From Tamarix chinensis (Eukaryota; Streptophyta; Magnoliopsida; Caryophyllales; Tamaricaceae): a stretch of 64,000 bases of DNA. The position numbers were made by a program, and so were the translations under genes. Location of the stretch: the NCBI GenBank assembly GCA_030549775.1, contig CM060171.1:142136859-142200858 (forward strand). Direction: 5' to 3'. The notes beneath the pieces were generated by a model. It was not told the origin of the DNA. It saw nothing but the letters and a program-made list of their open reading frames with translations, and ran no database searches. Positions 12,177 through 25,600 of the stretch are shown in pieces (positions within the stretch are counted from its first letter, which is position 1; every line of letters starts with the position of its first letter).

Positions 12177-12216
12177 GAAGAAGGAAGAAGAAGAAGAAGA
12201 AGAAGAAGAAGAAGAG
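12177..12216. repeat. (GAA)n microsatellite
   Basis: Purine run GAAGGAAGAAGGAAGAAGAA continuing as pure GAA to 12216. It corresponds in LTR position to the TTC tract at 40686-40733 in the sister copy. The poly-serine and poly-glutamate ORFs across it (11795-12310 and others) are artefacts. Confidence 0.9.
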
Positions 12217-12724
12217 TGGCTTGAGGGATGGTGGGGCTGGCAGGTGATGGTGAGAGGAGCATGTGGGAGGTAAGTGGATGGCTGCATGCAGAAGAAGAAA
12301 AGCTTCTCACACCATAAAATTAGTGTAGAGAAGAAGAGAAAGAGGAAGAAAAGGAAAGAAAGGAAGAAAATAAAAGGAGAAAGAAAAGGAAAAAGAGGGA
12401 AGGTTAGGAAATTAGGATTAGATTAGGAATTTTGGGATTAGCCAAATAATTTTGAGTAGTGGAATTTTAGCGAGTTTCAATTTCGGGATTAAGAAATATA
12501 GTTAAGGATAACAATAAGATTTCTTGATATTAGAGTCAAATTAGGGCTAATGGTACGGGATTATGTTAAGCAAATTTTCCGGTTATTACAAGAAGTTAGT
12601 CCTATTCTATAAAAGTTAAGGCCAACGAACTGATGCTGACTTGCAGACTAATTTGCACACTACACGCTCAGATGAAATCAAAGAAATTTATTTTTGCAAA
12701 ATAAATTTAGAATTTAAAATCATA

Positions 12725-12737
12725 GGCTCTAATACCA
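12725..12737 (-). promoter_or_regulatory. Primer binding site of gypsy A (tRNA-Met)
   Basis: The minus strand reads TGGTATTAGAGCC, three bases after the 5' LTR end. It matches the tRNA-Met-complementary PBS TGGTATCAGAGCC with one transition. It fixes the orientation of the element and its 5' LTR boundary. Confidence 0.9.
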
Positions 12738-12740
12738 ACT

Positions 12741-15629
12741 TGTAACACCACTAAATTTTAAACCTGAATATTTCATTTTTAACTATGCAAAAGTGTTTGA
12801 AAAACAAAATTGAAAAATGTTATTGCCACATCAACCATGAGTAGTGATGCACGGAAACGGGGACTGGGACGGGGAAACGAGGATGGGACGAAACGCGGAA
12901 ACGCCATTTCTTAAAAATTTAGGAAACGGGGACGGCAGAAAACGTTAAAAAAATTATATATATATTTTTAAAAAATAGGTTAAATTTATTAAAATTTAGA
13001 GAGAAAAATAAAATTACTTTTTATATTAGTTAATTTTAACTAATAATAATAATTTTTTAATAAAAAAGTAATTAAATAATATTTTTTAAATAAAAATATT
13101 AATTAAATAATTTTAATATAAATTTTAATCCGAAGAAGTTTCCGGGATGGGAAACGGCACCTAAGTGCCATTTTCGTGCATCACAGACCATGAGAGAGGT
13201 TTGATCATCACTTGACCCATGCCTGATGCAAGGGAAAATGGAATAAGGAATAAAATATGCATACTCATAACAATAATGTGACAATACAAGAAAAAAATAG
13301 GCAAGAACGAAATCATATATATAATGAGTATGATAGTTTACCAAACCAAATCTAGGAAACCAATCCAAGAGTTTAAATAACCAAAAGTATAAAAACTTCC
13401 CAACATAGTGGGCAAAAGTACTTCTAATCAGTTAGCCTAACCCTTTGGAATAATCATAAGCCTCCAACCCCGAGCAATGGTCTTCTAATGGTCCACATCA
13501 TCACCCTTAATATACTCTAATTGAGAGTTGTAACCTTACGAATCGTCATCTACTCTCCAGACTAGAAGTTGGATTATCATAGTAACCATACAAGTGTAAT
13601 ATCACCACATTAAAGTACTGGTAAAACACACTACCCAATACATGAAAAGGCTCATGCATCACATTGAGGTCATATAATAGCATGGTGATATCATATTAAT
13701 ACATCTAAAGTACACAAGGCATGTTTGCATGGGAATCATGGAAGTATAAATATATAGTGAATATATTGTAATCCATGCAATAGAAACCATATTAGAATCC
13801 TTCTTTTATTAACCACACAATTCACACTAAATCCACACATAACCAAGTGAGTGTTTTCCCAAACAGGCTCGACTTACTAGGCCCAATTACCCTTATAAAT
13901 GATGTAACATAACAAATATTAGGTGGTGCTGAATTATCTAATCAGCCCACTTACAATTAATTACAATTACTCCAAATTATTATTAGTATAGAACTAATCT
14001 CCCATAAGATATTTTATCTAGCTAACTATAGAAATTAAGGGTTGCATAGGCATCAATCCTTCTAACCCAATTACGGGCCAGGCGGCTGCCTATGTGGCCT
14101 ACTTAATTTTACCAGCTACAATTTTCCGACGATTCCATCATATGAGATTACAATAATTTTTCCTAACTTTATCAACACAATTGGATTCAACATATCCAGC
14201 AGAATCACAGAAAATAATCAACACAGCAACCAACAGCATAAAAAATAATCAATACAGCAGCAACACATGCAATCACAGTAGCCAACAACAAACCATTTCC
14301 AACAACTGTATTCTTATCTCCTTTCCTAATTAATCATATAATAACATAAATATTTATATGTATAATTTATATTACAACAATCAACAAAAATATCCAGCTA
14401 AAAATTAAAATTTTTTAGATACACATCACAATCGGCTTCTAATTGGACCAGGTGATCAATCCTTAAACTAGTTAACTGGTCTGGTCATGCTAGACCTGAC
14501 CCAAAACCTTACCAAAGAGCCAATTGGCTGGTTGGCCTCACTGATTGAATGTTCATAGGAACTAGTTAGCAGGCTTGGTCTAATGATTCGATGGGTCGAA
14601 GCAGAGATCAATCTATTTTGGCTTAGGTAATAGAATGCATAATATATCATGCTCACATTTACACCAAACACATGGAACCCCAACATACCACAGAATCCTA
14701 TTTATGTTAAAGATAAAAATGCCCGACCTCAAAGCAATTCTTTTAACACAAAATCTCCTACTTGATGGCTATCTAGAATAAACTTGATCCTTAAGAGAAT
14801 CAAAGTTAACACCATTAAAATCAAGGAAAAAAGTTAGAGGAAGGAGAAGAACATAAAACACCACCTTTTTCTTAAAAATAGGGTGTCAAAGGAATAGCTA
14901 AAATGTCTAACCTTTTTCAACCATAATTCTTCCTTGATTAAGGGAAGAAAGATAGAACTAAAACTAATATTAGAAGAAGAGAATGCAATGCAATGCTTGC
15001 ACAAGAAGGGAGAAAATCATAGAAGTTTTTTTTCTTGGCGAAAAGGATAAGAGGGAAAATGAATGGATGCTCAACACTTGAGGAAATTTTCCACAAAGAA
15101 AAGAGAGAAGAGAGAAAGAGAAACGAGTGAGGGATAAAAATGGATCATAATGAGAGTCATAGAGGCAAGGCTGGGTTGAAATTCACAGGAAAGAGGGGAT
15201 GAGACTAATGAGGTTCAGTGTGGGCAACAAAGAAGTAAGGGCTAGCTTGATGGCATAGTGGGGGTTGAGTGTAGTTAGAAATGAGCATGGTAGTGGGTTG
15301 ACAAGGTAAGGGATGGTGCAAAAATTCAATCTCATAGCCCTAACTACTATAAGAAAGATGGAGAGGTAAAGGACAAGAGAAAAGGTAAATTTTATCATAA
15401 AGGTGTTTTTTGGGCAAATTTTGGATAGTTAATATTATGTAATGATCTAAATAATGTGAAAATAATCTCACAACACTATAAAATTCTTATTAGCATAGTT
15501 GGACTCTAATGATAAGTTTTTATTAACATTAGAGATGAATTCAAATCAAAATTAGGAACAAATATGAAATCGCAGGATGACCGGTCGATTGGTTATGTAA
15601 ACTAGTCTATTTTGGAATGGGGTATTACA
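12741..15629 (-). repeat. 5' LTR of gypsy element A (~2.9 kb)
   Basis: Partner of the LTR at 1262-4266. Starts TGTAACACCACTAAATTTT, ends GGAATGGGGTATTACA, and is followed by the AAGTG half of the target-site duplication. It contains a hAT MITE (12842-13186). About 13860-14410 replaces the dyad-repeat part of the 3' LTR with unrelated AT-rich sequence, perhaps another insertion coupled with a deletion. Confidence 0.88.
12842..13186. mobile_element. hAT-type MITE (345 bp) inside 5' LTR of gypsy A
   Basis: The ends are TAGTGATGCACGGAAA and, reverse complemented, CTGTGATGCACGAAAA. A perfect 8-bp duplication ACCATGAG flanks it (12834-12841 and 13187-13194), and the 3' LTR shows the uninterrupted empty site at about 1350-1366. 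Subterminal GGGGACGGGGA-like repeats and an AT-rich centre are typical of small hAT derivatives. No coding capacity. Confidence 0.92.
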
Positions 15630-15634
15630 AAGTG

Positions 15635-16024
15635 ATATGTGATATTTATTTTTTGGATGTCAGCATGGGATTTTTTAATTGAAATGTGATTCTAGGTGGA
15701 ACTAGAGTTGATCCTCATTATGTGTTTGGGTTAATAGTAATCACCTTTCAATGTGATTATTTTAATTCTTTTGCATTAGGTTTTTGTTTGTTTTTGGAAC
15801 CTAATTTTTGTGTGTGGTTATTATGTGTTGTATTTTTTTTCTACTCATTTATTTTATTTTCCTACAAGCTTCAAATCACCTCCTTCTTTCATTTGACTTT
15901 TTTTTGTATTTTTGCTTAACTCCTTCTAGTTAAATCATTCTTCCTTATTTCACATTCAATTTTGATTTTCCTTCTTTACCAAGGTTGAATTTTGGGGATG
16001 ATGATTCTTTTAATGGGGTAATAA
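15635..16024. other. AT-rich flank, no gene seen
   Basis: Between gypsy A and the next LTR. A short open frame (15686-15919) is hydrophobic low-complexity (Phe/Leu/Tyr-rich) translation of T-rich DNA and shows no recognisable domain. Confidence 0.5.
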
Positions 16025-19000
16025 TGTAATAACCTAAATTCCCAAAAACCTAATTCCCAAAAGAAATTTTCAATATTTATATATAAGTTTTGACTTTTGA
16101 TTTTATTTAAATTGCATTCCTACAAATATTTGTTATAGTTTTCATTTTGTTTTACAATTTTATCAATAGTTTTGAATTCATGTTCAAATTTATTCAATCG
16201 TCTATTTTTATGGATAATTTTAGATAAATTCATTTACAACAAAGATTTTATTAAATTTATGTGATTCAATTTTTTTATAAATATTTTTTTTATTTTCATC
16301 CTACTTTTTGTTTTAATATTTTAAATTTGTTTCTAAGTGTAACTTATTCGTGTGATTAAAACTTCTTTTAGGGTTATATTTTTTTAATGAATATAATTTT
16401 TTTTAAATTATAAAATTCCTTTAAAGTAGTAAAAAAATTATCTATTGTAAATATTTGTGTATTTGAATTTTTTTATTTTATGAAGTTGATAAGATATTCA
16501 AAAAATCTTAAATTTTCCTACAACTTATTTTTTATTTTATTTATGAAATTATTTTTCTTCTATTTTTTCTATTTTGGATTATATAATACTTTTTTTCAAA
16601 AATGTATGAAAATATTTTTAGTCGCTAAAAAATTTATAAAAATGTTTCTCTTAATGTATGTTAATACTATTTTGTCATTGTATTTATTTTAGTATATGTT
16701 ATGATTTATTTGAAATAAAAACTTTGGATGGGTAAGCCTTTTTTTTTCCTCCAAAAATTCTTCACAAAATTATTTTCCATTAAATATATGCTAAGTTGAT
16801 CTATTGGATGCTACTTAGATAATTTCATATTAAAGTAGCTTCATTAAAATGAAATAAAATAAAAACCCACTAATGAGCCATTTTCTTTGTTTTCTTTCTA
16901 TCTATTGCTTTCCAATTTATTTTTATTCTACATGAAATTGGAAGCCCTACCTACTTTCCTTGACCGTCAAGACCTCCACCTTCACCCACTATCACTCCTC
17001 TATGCTGCCACTTTCAACACCTTTATTCAGTTGCAATTAGCATCAAATGCAACCATGCTAGCAACAATCGATTAGTAATAGCACAAGTAGGGGAGATTCA
17101 ACTTAACCCACTCCACCACCTCTTTACTTCATCCACCATCAAAGCACAATGTTATATCCACCGACCTCTTCAACTTCTCATCATTGCCATCCTTCAGTAT
17201 AACACCTCAGCAAGCAACGTGCAGACCAATAGCAACACATCTACACCACTATCCCAACCACCAGTGAATAATCTTCGACGTCCAACAAACTCATCTTCTC
17301 TCATTAACAAGCTCAATTAGGCTTAATTATGCTTGGTAAAATTACTTTAATCTTAACATTGAATTTTGTTTTAATTTATTTGAATTAGATTTGATTAAGC
17401 TATATTAGTTATTAGATTGAGAATATATGAGTTAGATGCTTGATTTGGATGAGTTTATTGTGGTAAATGTGGTTGATTAATGGAATTTATATTTTTAACC
17501 TAGTTATGCGTGATTTATTTGAAGTTATATGATTAAACTATTTTTCATAAATTATTGTATAATATTCTTTGAAATATATTTAATTTCATGTTGGTGGTTT
17601 CAATTTGATAAAATTGATAATTTTTTTTAATTAAATTGGATATGAGGTTAACAACCCTAATCACTTGAAGGGGACAAATGCAATTGATTCTTGTTATGTA
17701 GTTGTTGCATGCTTTATTCAATCGTGTTTTAATAGGGTATGAAAAGAAAATGAATCACAGCACTTTGTGTGAGTATATGTGATTATACCAAGTAATAAAG
17801 TGTGAGTAAAGTATCATTCCTATGAGGATTAAACAAGTGCTCACAAAATATGATTATGAATACCGAGATGCAAGTTAAATAAAATTTTTCCAAAAAATTT
17901 TGAAGGGGAAGATGCATAAATGAATAGCAAGTATCAACCGAAAATAAATAAAATACTTGGAGTAAGCTCAACACGTTGGCAAGTTGATGAGACGATAAAT
18001 CAGGCTAAGAGATGTGAGGAGGGGATATCGCTTATCACGAAGGGAAAATAATAAATAATAGATTATAACTTTCCAAGATCTCAAGATATCAAGATATCAA
18101 CCTTGCTAGATTCATTAGGTTTCACTCTTAGTGAAGCATACTCTCAAGCTATCATCATCCTAGTACATGAGTACTGGCAATGGCACGTAATGAATTTTGT
18201 AGGGTTAATGATATAACTTAAACACCTCTGAATGCTAGCCTTGTCATCATTTCAACATATTTTGCATTGTTTAAGTCTCTCAATTAGTATAAAATTCAAC
18301 CAAGTGCCGAATGTGGCCAACATTGAACACTCAAGTAGATTAAACACTCATCAAAATAAAATATCTTATAAAACTCAAACAAAGGCTATAATATTTGATT
18401 AATTTTAGCAAATGGATCAAGATGATCCTCCCCATAAATTGAGTTAGCTCATGTTAACATTTATACTTGAAAAAATAAAGAGTGAAATAAATAAAGGAAT
18501 GGAATAAAAAGGGATTGGAGATTTTAGATGTGGGCCTCCCTTATCCAGCATTAAACCATTCTGACTTCTTCTTCGTTGGCTATGATATGCAACCCTAAAT
18601 TTTTCTTTATTTTATATCTTTTCACTTGATCTATTATTTTGTCTATGCTTCTTCTCTTTCAATTAGTTATCCTCTTTCTTTTTCTATCTATTAAGGTGAG
18701 GCTTTTATAAATTTTAGGAACCTTCCTTTGGAACATATGTCAATTGTAACTTCATTTAGCGGTTGCTCTTCCCTAATGGTCTTGCTACTTCCAACTGAAG
18801 TAGCATATTTACATTCTTCATTTGTTGGTTGGAATTTCAATTGAAAAATGATGTGTTGTGCATGGTTCAATTATGTGCAACTAGCAATACTAGTAGGGTA
18901 GGGAGTTCAGTAGACTTTGTTGATTTTTACTTCTACTTTCGCAAGTGATTCCTGTAACACACTTTGAAAGTATTTGAGTGAGTTTCAACCAATTCACACA

Positions 19001-22000
19001 TCATAGGTAATTCCATGTAGTTTCATAGGGTATTTTGGCTTCGATTCCAACATAAATGCTTCATAGGTGGGATGGAAACCCCAATAAAGAGACATACCCT
19101 TTGACATTCAAATGTACTAAAAAGCATAACAAAATTGCCTCTAGATAATTTTCTAAAACATATGTAATATGACTCGTATTAGTTGCTTTCGGTTTAAATT
19201 AACTACTTCCATTTGTTTAGAATTGGTCTAATTAAATTTTTGAACCCTCAGTTTGAGTATATTGATTTGAAACAATCAAATTGGGATTTATGGCACAAAC
19301 ACAAATTGAAGAGCTATATCTTTGAAATTAGATTTGATATTTAAGTTATTTCTATCAATTAGCTTTACAATTACTTTAGAATATATTAAATTGTATTTTT
19401 ACTCAATTAATTTGAATAAAGTAATGAGTTTTGACCAAATTACATTATGATCTCAAAACCTTAAAATCTAGGAATAAGTTTTTAGAATTGATTTGTGTGT
19501 GATTCTTAATGTAAAAACCAAAATCTTTATAATCCTAATTCTTAAGTGAATATTCTTCGAATCATTTCTCTAACCCTTAAACCTTATTCGAACAACTTAC
19601 CCATACCTCTCAAACTCTTATTTTATCTTCTAGCCCTTTAAAACACTAATTTTCATTTCAACTTTCAAAATGTCAACTGAGTGATACCTCCATTCTATCA
19701 GGCAACAATGTTCCAAGCTTTATCATCTAGGGCACCGGATGACTAACCACCAGCCTCTTCTGCTTAACCTGAGCTAGGTGATCTTCTCCAATTAGGATTT
19801 TTTTTTCTTTTTACCTTAAATCAATTCCTATGCCCACTAGTTTTTTATTTTTTGGTTACTAAATTAATTACTCACCTTTTCCTATTTTTTCCTAACTTTG
19901 AGAATTATTTTATTTTAAATAATTTATTAGACTTTCTACCTTACTTAAACCATTTTTTTATAGCATTGTTGACTTTATTATACTTGGAATCTTTTAAAAT
20001 TTGACTTTTCCATATTCCATGATCATATCTTGCATGGACAAAAAATTGAACTATAATTTCCTCAATCACCTTGTACCAACTCTCTTACGATTATGTCAAT
20101 CACTCTCAACACTCTTCTTACTTGAAAGTATGCCCCAAAATTTTTTTTCCTATCTCTCTCCTGCCCATTTCCGGTAACCTATAGGGAGGGTATGCCTTGG
20201 TTGAACATTTTCACACTTAGTTATTTTTTTTCCATCCAACATTTTTCTATTCTCTCCTCTTGTGTCGGTTGAAGTTACTCTTAGCTACCTCCTTAGTGTT
20301 GAGCCTTTCCCATGTTCCTCTTCCTTTTCCCTTCATCTTCTTATTTATAAAATATTAAGTTTAACTCTTCAATTATTATTTTATGCAAGAAAGAGTCAAT
20401 TTTATAAATTGATGAAGTTTTCCAAGCTTCCATTTTTTTAAATTCAAGGGTTATTATCATCTCCTTTAATCTTTTCTATTCTCTTCTAACCTATGATGCC
20501 CCCTTTTTTTAATTTATATATTTTTATTTTATGTGATGAGAGGCTGGAAGAAGGATTTTAGGAGTCTTTTACATGCTTAGAGACTGGAGTAGCTCTAATA
20601 AGGAATATATATTTCTAGTCTTGGGATTTTTATATTTATATATGGATTTCCGTGATTTTAAAATTTTATGCTAGAAATCATGCTAGTCTTCATTTTAAAT
20701 TTATATCCATGAAATATTTTGATAAAATGCATGATTTTATGAGCTTTGTAATTTTATAAATAGTTTTTTATTTCATACCTTGGTAGGCTTCATCATAAAA
20801 CCCTAAGTGTAATGATATATTATGTTATATTCTTAAGCCTTGGGATGAGTAGATTAAAATATGTCTAAGTAAGAAAATTGATGTATTATGTTGAAATCTC
20901 AAAAATGTAGGGGTCTTATGTCTTAGGAGTATCTCAGCCTTTTGCTCTTTGTGGTCTTATGGATAGTTTTAATTATGATAAATTATATTTTTAAGATGAT
21001 GATAATATAAAGGCTATTATGTGTAAATTTGGTACATTTTAGATACTTATAGAATTTTGGTGATTTATGGAGATTTTAGGCCATAGGGGTAATATGGTAA
21101 TTTTGGTGAGTTTTGGGAAAACTAAATATGGCATTGTGTTTCTTGGGATTTTACAATAAATTTGATAATTTTTGGATAAAGATTACTTAAGTTATAAAAT
21201 TAATAAAATTGGTGATGTTAAGAGCATTTTGGTCTTTTGGGTCATATTTAAAAATTTAGGGTGTTGTAGAAGTAAAATATAGGCTATAATATAAAGATTA
21301 TGATTTGTCAATGAACTTGATAAATAATGAGTAACATGAGATATGATTTTATGATAAAATACTTAATTTGGAAACAATAACCAAAATGGTAATATTGGTA
21401 TTTTATGAGTGATAATTTAGAGTTAAGTTATAATTTTTGGATGTGATATTTTTAATAATATTTTAGTTTAGGATGTTAATTTTGGTGATTTGGGAAGCCT
21501 TATGGAAGATACTACGATGTACTTGTAAACTTAGGGTTATAAAGGTAGTATGATCCTTTATCTTGTGAATGTTTCCCTTATGCACTTGATCAATGTGTTA
21601 TTAACAGTACATTCTAAGTGATAGGATGTTACCAATTTTTAGAATAAATTCATAATAATAAAGGATCATGATAAGCAACTTACCTCATATTAGGCCAATG
21701 AGAATAATCATGAAAGTATGATGACTTAAATAAATTGGGTATTGCATTTGTTATAGGCTAAGTGTTGGTTAAGGTACTACTAAGGTATTAATACTTAAAG
21801 TGGAAGAACACATGAGCCAAAAACAAGTACTTTGAAATTAATTACTAGTCCTAATGGAACTAGAGGGCCCTAGTTTATTCTATCTGATTGATCTACCAAC
21901 TTTTAAGGGGTATGCATACTTATGGATTTGAGTTTTACCAGTGTCCCAAATATGTTGTACCTTAGATGTGAGAGTATTAGTGAAGTTAATTACATTTTCT

Positions 22001-22688
22001 CCTTTGTGGGGAAAGGGTAGAGTATTGATTACTATCAATTCCCTAAACTTAACATGTTAATAACATGGTCCTGTTGATTACCTAATTATGGGTATTTAAT
22101 ATGGTTGCATCTCTTAGATACTTCTTAGTCATGAGTAGTGGGATTGTGTACTTTATCCTAGGGTGATCTTATGTGTTGCCTGCCTTACCTCAGTGATATA
22201 TATTTGTTACCTTACTCAATACACAGATATTGCTCATCCTTTGTATGGTTGTTGCTCATTCCCATAAGTAACCAACTTTGTTGTTGACATGTAGGTAGTT
22301 GATGACCATCTTGGAGGATTTTCTGACTTTTATGCTTTGTCTATGGAAGAGTTATTTGTTGGGCTATGGATATAGGGTCTAGAATATCCAATATTTAGAG
22401 CTTTTATCAAGATATCTTATGAAATGTTAGTTCCATTAGTTTTCTTTTAGTGTATCTCGATTGGCATTATACTTGAAGTTTTTCTCCAAAACTTTATTTC
22501 TATTTTATGAAATTCCAATTGTTCTCTATTTATCATATTTAAATTTTCATTATGTGTTGCCTTATACTCAATAAGATAATGGTATGGTAAACCAAAATCC
22601 TATTAGGTATGGCAGTAATACCCAATTATTTTATGTTAAGCTTCCACAATTTTTTTTCTAAATCAGTAATAAAATTTGGGATGATACA
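16025..22688 (+). repeat. Degenerate long LTR, family B-like, interrupted
   Basis: Starts TGTAATAACCTAAATTCCC and ends AAATTTGGGATGATACA, which fit family B termini. The end region (22560-22688: GGTATGGCAGTAATACCC...GCTTCCACAATT) matches the end of the LTR at 47514-53060 in order and wording. 21780-21980 shares AAGTGGAAGAACACATGAG and GGGTATGCATACTTATGGAT with that copy. No matching 5-bp duplication is seen (AATAA versus CTTTT) and there is no PBS after it. Its 6.7 kb length implies other insertions, most likely somewhere in 17640-20500, whose ends I could not define. Confidence 0.5.
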
Positions 22689-25600
22689 CTTTTACTTTGT
22701 TGATTATTTGTCTTGTTTTAAAATTGATTACATTGTGCTTATATCTTATCATTTTGGATCAATTCCTTAAAATTTATCGAGTTAGTATTTTAGGTTATAA
22801 AACTTAATCATTTAATTTGTATTTGATCAAATAATGTAGATTCCTTATCAATGTTATTTTATGAAATTTTATGAGAATGATAATTGGTTATTTTAATGGT
22901 ATTGAGTGTTAACATATGAGGCATGAATAACTAAAAGAAGTGATGTAAATCTTTGTTTTGAAGGGTTATCAATTGTGATATCTGATAAAGTGGCTTTTAC
23001 AAATGAAATACTATGTTCAAATTAGAGGAATCCTTTATCCTTGTACTGTATCGCTTGTGGCAAAGGTTATACAGTTAGTTATGATTTGGCCATCTAGTGT
23101 TCAATTTAGATAGTTTGCACACCTTGAACATTATTTAGTGCCTTATCTACTTTACATCCAACTCACAAGGCCTATAGAGGGTGTGCACACATAAAGATAA
23201 AGTAACCACAATAGTAGGAGGACTTATATGCCATATGCGCTTTGGAATACTTACTTGATTCCCTTGAAGATCAAGAAATAATTTAGTAGGATTCTAATCC
23301 CTTATAGTAAGAATCACCCTAGATGCCCTTCTAGCTCCAATAATAGGTTACTTTTCCTTGTATTAATTAAAGTGATAGTAACATAAAGTGATGCATGATA
23401 TGACCGGAATGATTATTTTAGTAATAACTTATAAAAGGATGAAAATGTGTTCTAAACTCATGTGATCACATATTATTCTTGTTTTACGTGTTAGTATGTT
23501 TAGCCATGCCCTGCTATTATATCATGATCTTTTATTGTTGCATGTTCTCCTAAAGACTCACTATATGTCATCTTGGGTCATGTTTTTTTCTTTTATTTTC
23601 CATAAAATTATATGATAGCATGCCATTCATGTTTTCCTAGTTATGCCTTGTATGTGAATCTACATGAGCATGCTATCAATATGCGATGAGTATTTTTTAC
23701 TTAGTATGTCATCGTACTGATAGTACACTTGTGTAGGTGTTTGTGGTACTTTTGGTTTGTTTTAGCAGTGACTGTTATTTTGGGCAAAGTGTTAGGGTTA
23801 TTTGGACTTATTATCCCTTGAATACTTTTGTATTTTTTTAGATATTTATTATTTCAAGAGGGTTTATTATAATTACTTTATTTCGTACTATAATCAAATG
23901 CTTATATTTTTTTATGCTTTTTATGCTTGGCTAATGATGTGGAAGATAATGAATGATTAATCTTCTACAATGCAGGACCTTTATTTTGGTGACTTGGGTG
24001 GAAAATTTGGTTCCAAGAAGATGGAAATTGTGAATTGTTGTTGATGATTTCGTTGCACTTTGATAGGTTGATATTGTTTTAATCCAAGATCAAATCAATT
24101 TAATAGAGAAAACACTTAGTTTTCTCTAGAGAATAATATTTAATTTCTCAAGAAAACTCTCACTTGATGAAGAATAGAAAAGAGGCTTGAAAATTAGCTC
24201 TTAATGTCAATTATCATTCAATGATTTCCATTCATTATGAATGTACAAACACCCTACACACACACACACACATGCAGGCCTAGCTTACTCTTTATTAACC
24301 AAACCCATATGATCATCCTAATTAACAAAGATCAACTATATGCACACCTATGTTAAATGTATAGTGATTACAATGACAAATTACAAACATTACAAAATAC
24401 ACAATAAAATAGTAAAGATACACAAAACCTAAGTATGTAATACATTGAATAACCATATGTAATAAATCTTTGTGTCTAGTAGCCTTGTCTTCCATACAAA
24501 TTTTTAATCCTTGTAATACCATTGTCTTGTAAACTATATATCTTTGACGTATTGATCTTGCAAACATGTATAAACCTGCAAGAGTTACTTAACAAAAGAT
24601 TAAAAGGAATTACAATCTTCAAGAACAATTGGTACTATATCTAAATATGCTAACTCTTGTTATTCAATATTAGAAGAGTGATATTGAGATGCTCTAGCAT
24701 CAACTAAGATTTTGAAAATTTAGATTTACTTCATATCTTTTTCGCTAATTTTATCAGCACTAATTTGGTTCATTGATTTGGTTTAGATAATGTTTCAAGT
24801 TTTGTTAGACAGGTTTTAGTCTTACACCTAACATGAGATATATGATGGGAACTTATTTTATGGTAAGTGTGGTTGTAACACTTCTATATTCAATTTTTGG
24901 CTTCTATATTATGTTTTTAGACAAAGTTTTACTATAATGAAAATGGTGGTGTTAGAGTTATAGTGTACAGTTCTCTCTTATACCTCAATCATCTTTTTTT
25001 TTGTTCCTTCCTTCACTTTAAACTATAATTCTTTTTACCTGTAAGCAACAATTATAAAATTATAATAGTCATCTATAGTGTCTTCTAAAGAGGTAGTTTT
25101 GAGGAAGACTATAAACATATATTATATTCTAAAATTAGCATCTATAGTCTAGCAAGATTTTTAAATTTAAGGTATAGATAATAGTTTTATGTATAATCAT
25201 CATTTGTATATCAATCCACATTTTTTCCTCTAATTCCTTCAATTTAACCTAGAAATTTTTTTTTCTTTCACCCATTCACTTGAACATAGAATAGAGATCA
25301 TTCAACAACTCAAAGAACCTTTATCATTTTTGCCACCTTGAGCCTTCGTCTCCAATCATCGTCATCACATTTTCCTTTTCCTTTCATCATTCCTGTTGTT
25401 CTTTATACTTCAATTATGCATTTCTCTCCTTTATTATTTTTTAATGTGTATAAAATATCATGTTCTTCATGCTTGAATAGATTTATTTTCTTTTAACATG
25501 TTTGCTCAATTTTTCTTTTCAATATGTTAAGTACCCTTTAAAAGTGATTTTGAGTGTTGCACAAATGTTGTTTATTGTCTTATAGCTTTAGAATTTTAGA

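Larger units (their letters stand above)
9058..12590 (-). mobile_element. Solo LTR, family B (3.5 kb), nested in gypsy A leader
   Basis: Starts TGTAACACCCCCAAATTTAC and ends CCGGTTATTACA, with a perfect 5-bp duplication AGAAG on both sides (9053-9057 and 12591-12595). No internal region, PBS or coding sequence is present, so this is a solo LTR left by LTR-LTR recombination. It is in minus orientation and matches, block by block, the plus-oriented LTR at 40244-43297: the GTGCA/TGCAC dyad array, the GAA/TTC microsatellite, the CCACCGG-AATAATAGTGG modules and the terminal segment. A hAT-type MITE (10155-10805) sits inside it; without that the LTR is about 2.87 kb. Confidence 0.9.
1262..15629 (-). 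mobile_element. Ty3/gypsy retrotransposon A, full-length, decayed, with nested insertions
   Basis: Complete LTR retrotransposon in minus orientation. Its 3' LTR (1262-4266) and 5' LTR (12741-15629) both start TGTAACACC on the plus strand and share long stretches in the same order. A tRNA-Met primer binding site abuts the 5' LTR (12725-12737) and a purine tract abuts the 3' LTR (4267-4285). Between them, read on the minus strand, lie gag, CCHC knuckle, protease, RT, RNase H, integrase and a chromodomain-like tail, the order of Ty3/gypsy and the C-terminus typical of chromoviruses (Tekay/Del-like, inferred). Flanking 5-mers AAGTA (1257-1261) and AAGTG (15630-15634) are a one-mismatch target-site duplication. 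Subtracting a solo LTR (9058-12590) and two MITEs leaves about 10.5 kb. All reading frames are interrupted by stops, so it is inactive. Confidence 0.93.

Noticed and set aside
11795..12310. 171-codon serine/leucine-rich minus ORF
   Set aside because: GAA/TTC microsatellite and pyrimidine-rich LTR sequence; composition only.
17740..18500. Possible element boundary around ACCAAGTAATAAAGTGTGAG
   Set aside because: Resembles a phrase seen in plant retroelements but no ends, duplication or coding sequence could be defined.
24033..24700. Possible copia LTR from TGTTGTTGATGA to CTCTAGCATCAA
   Set aside because: Weak terminal symmetry, no duplication, PBS or second copy in the window.
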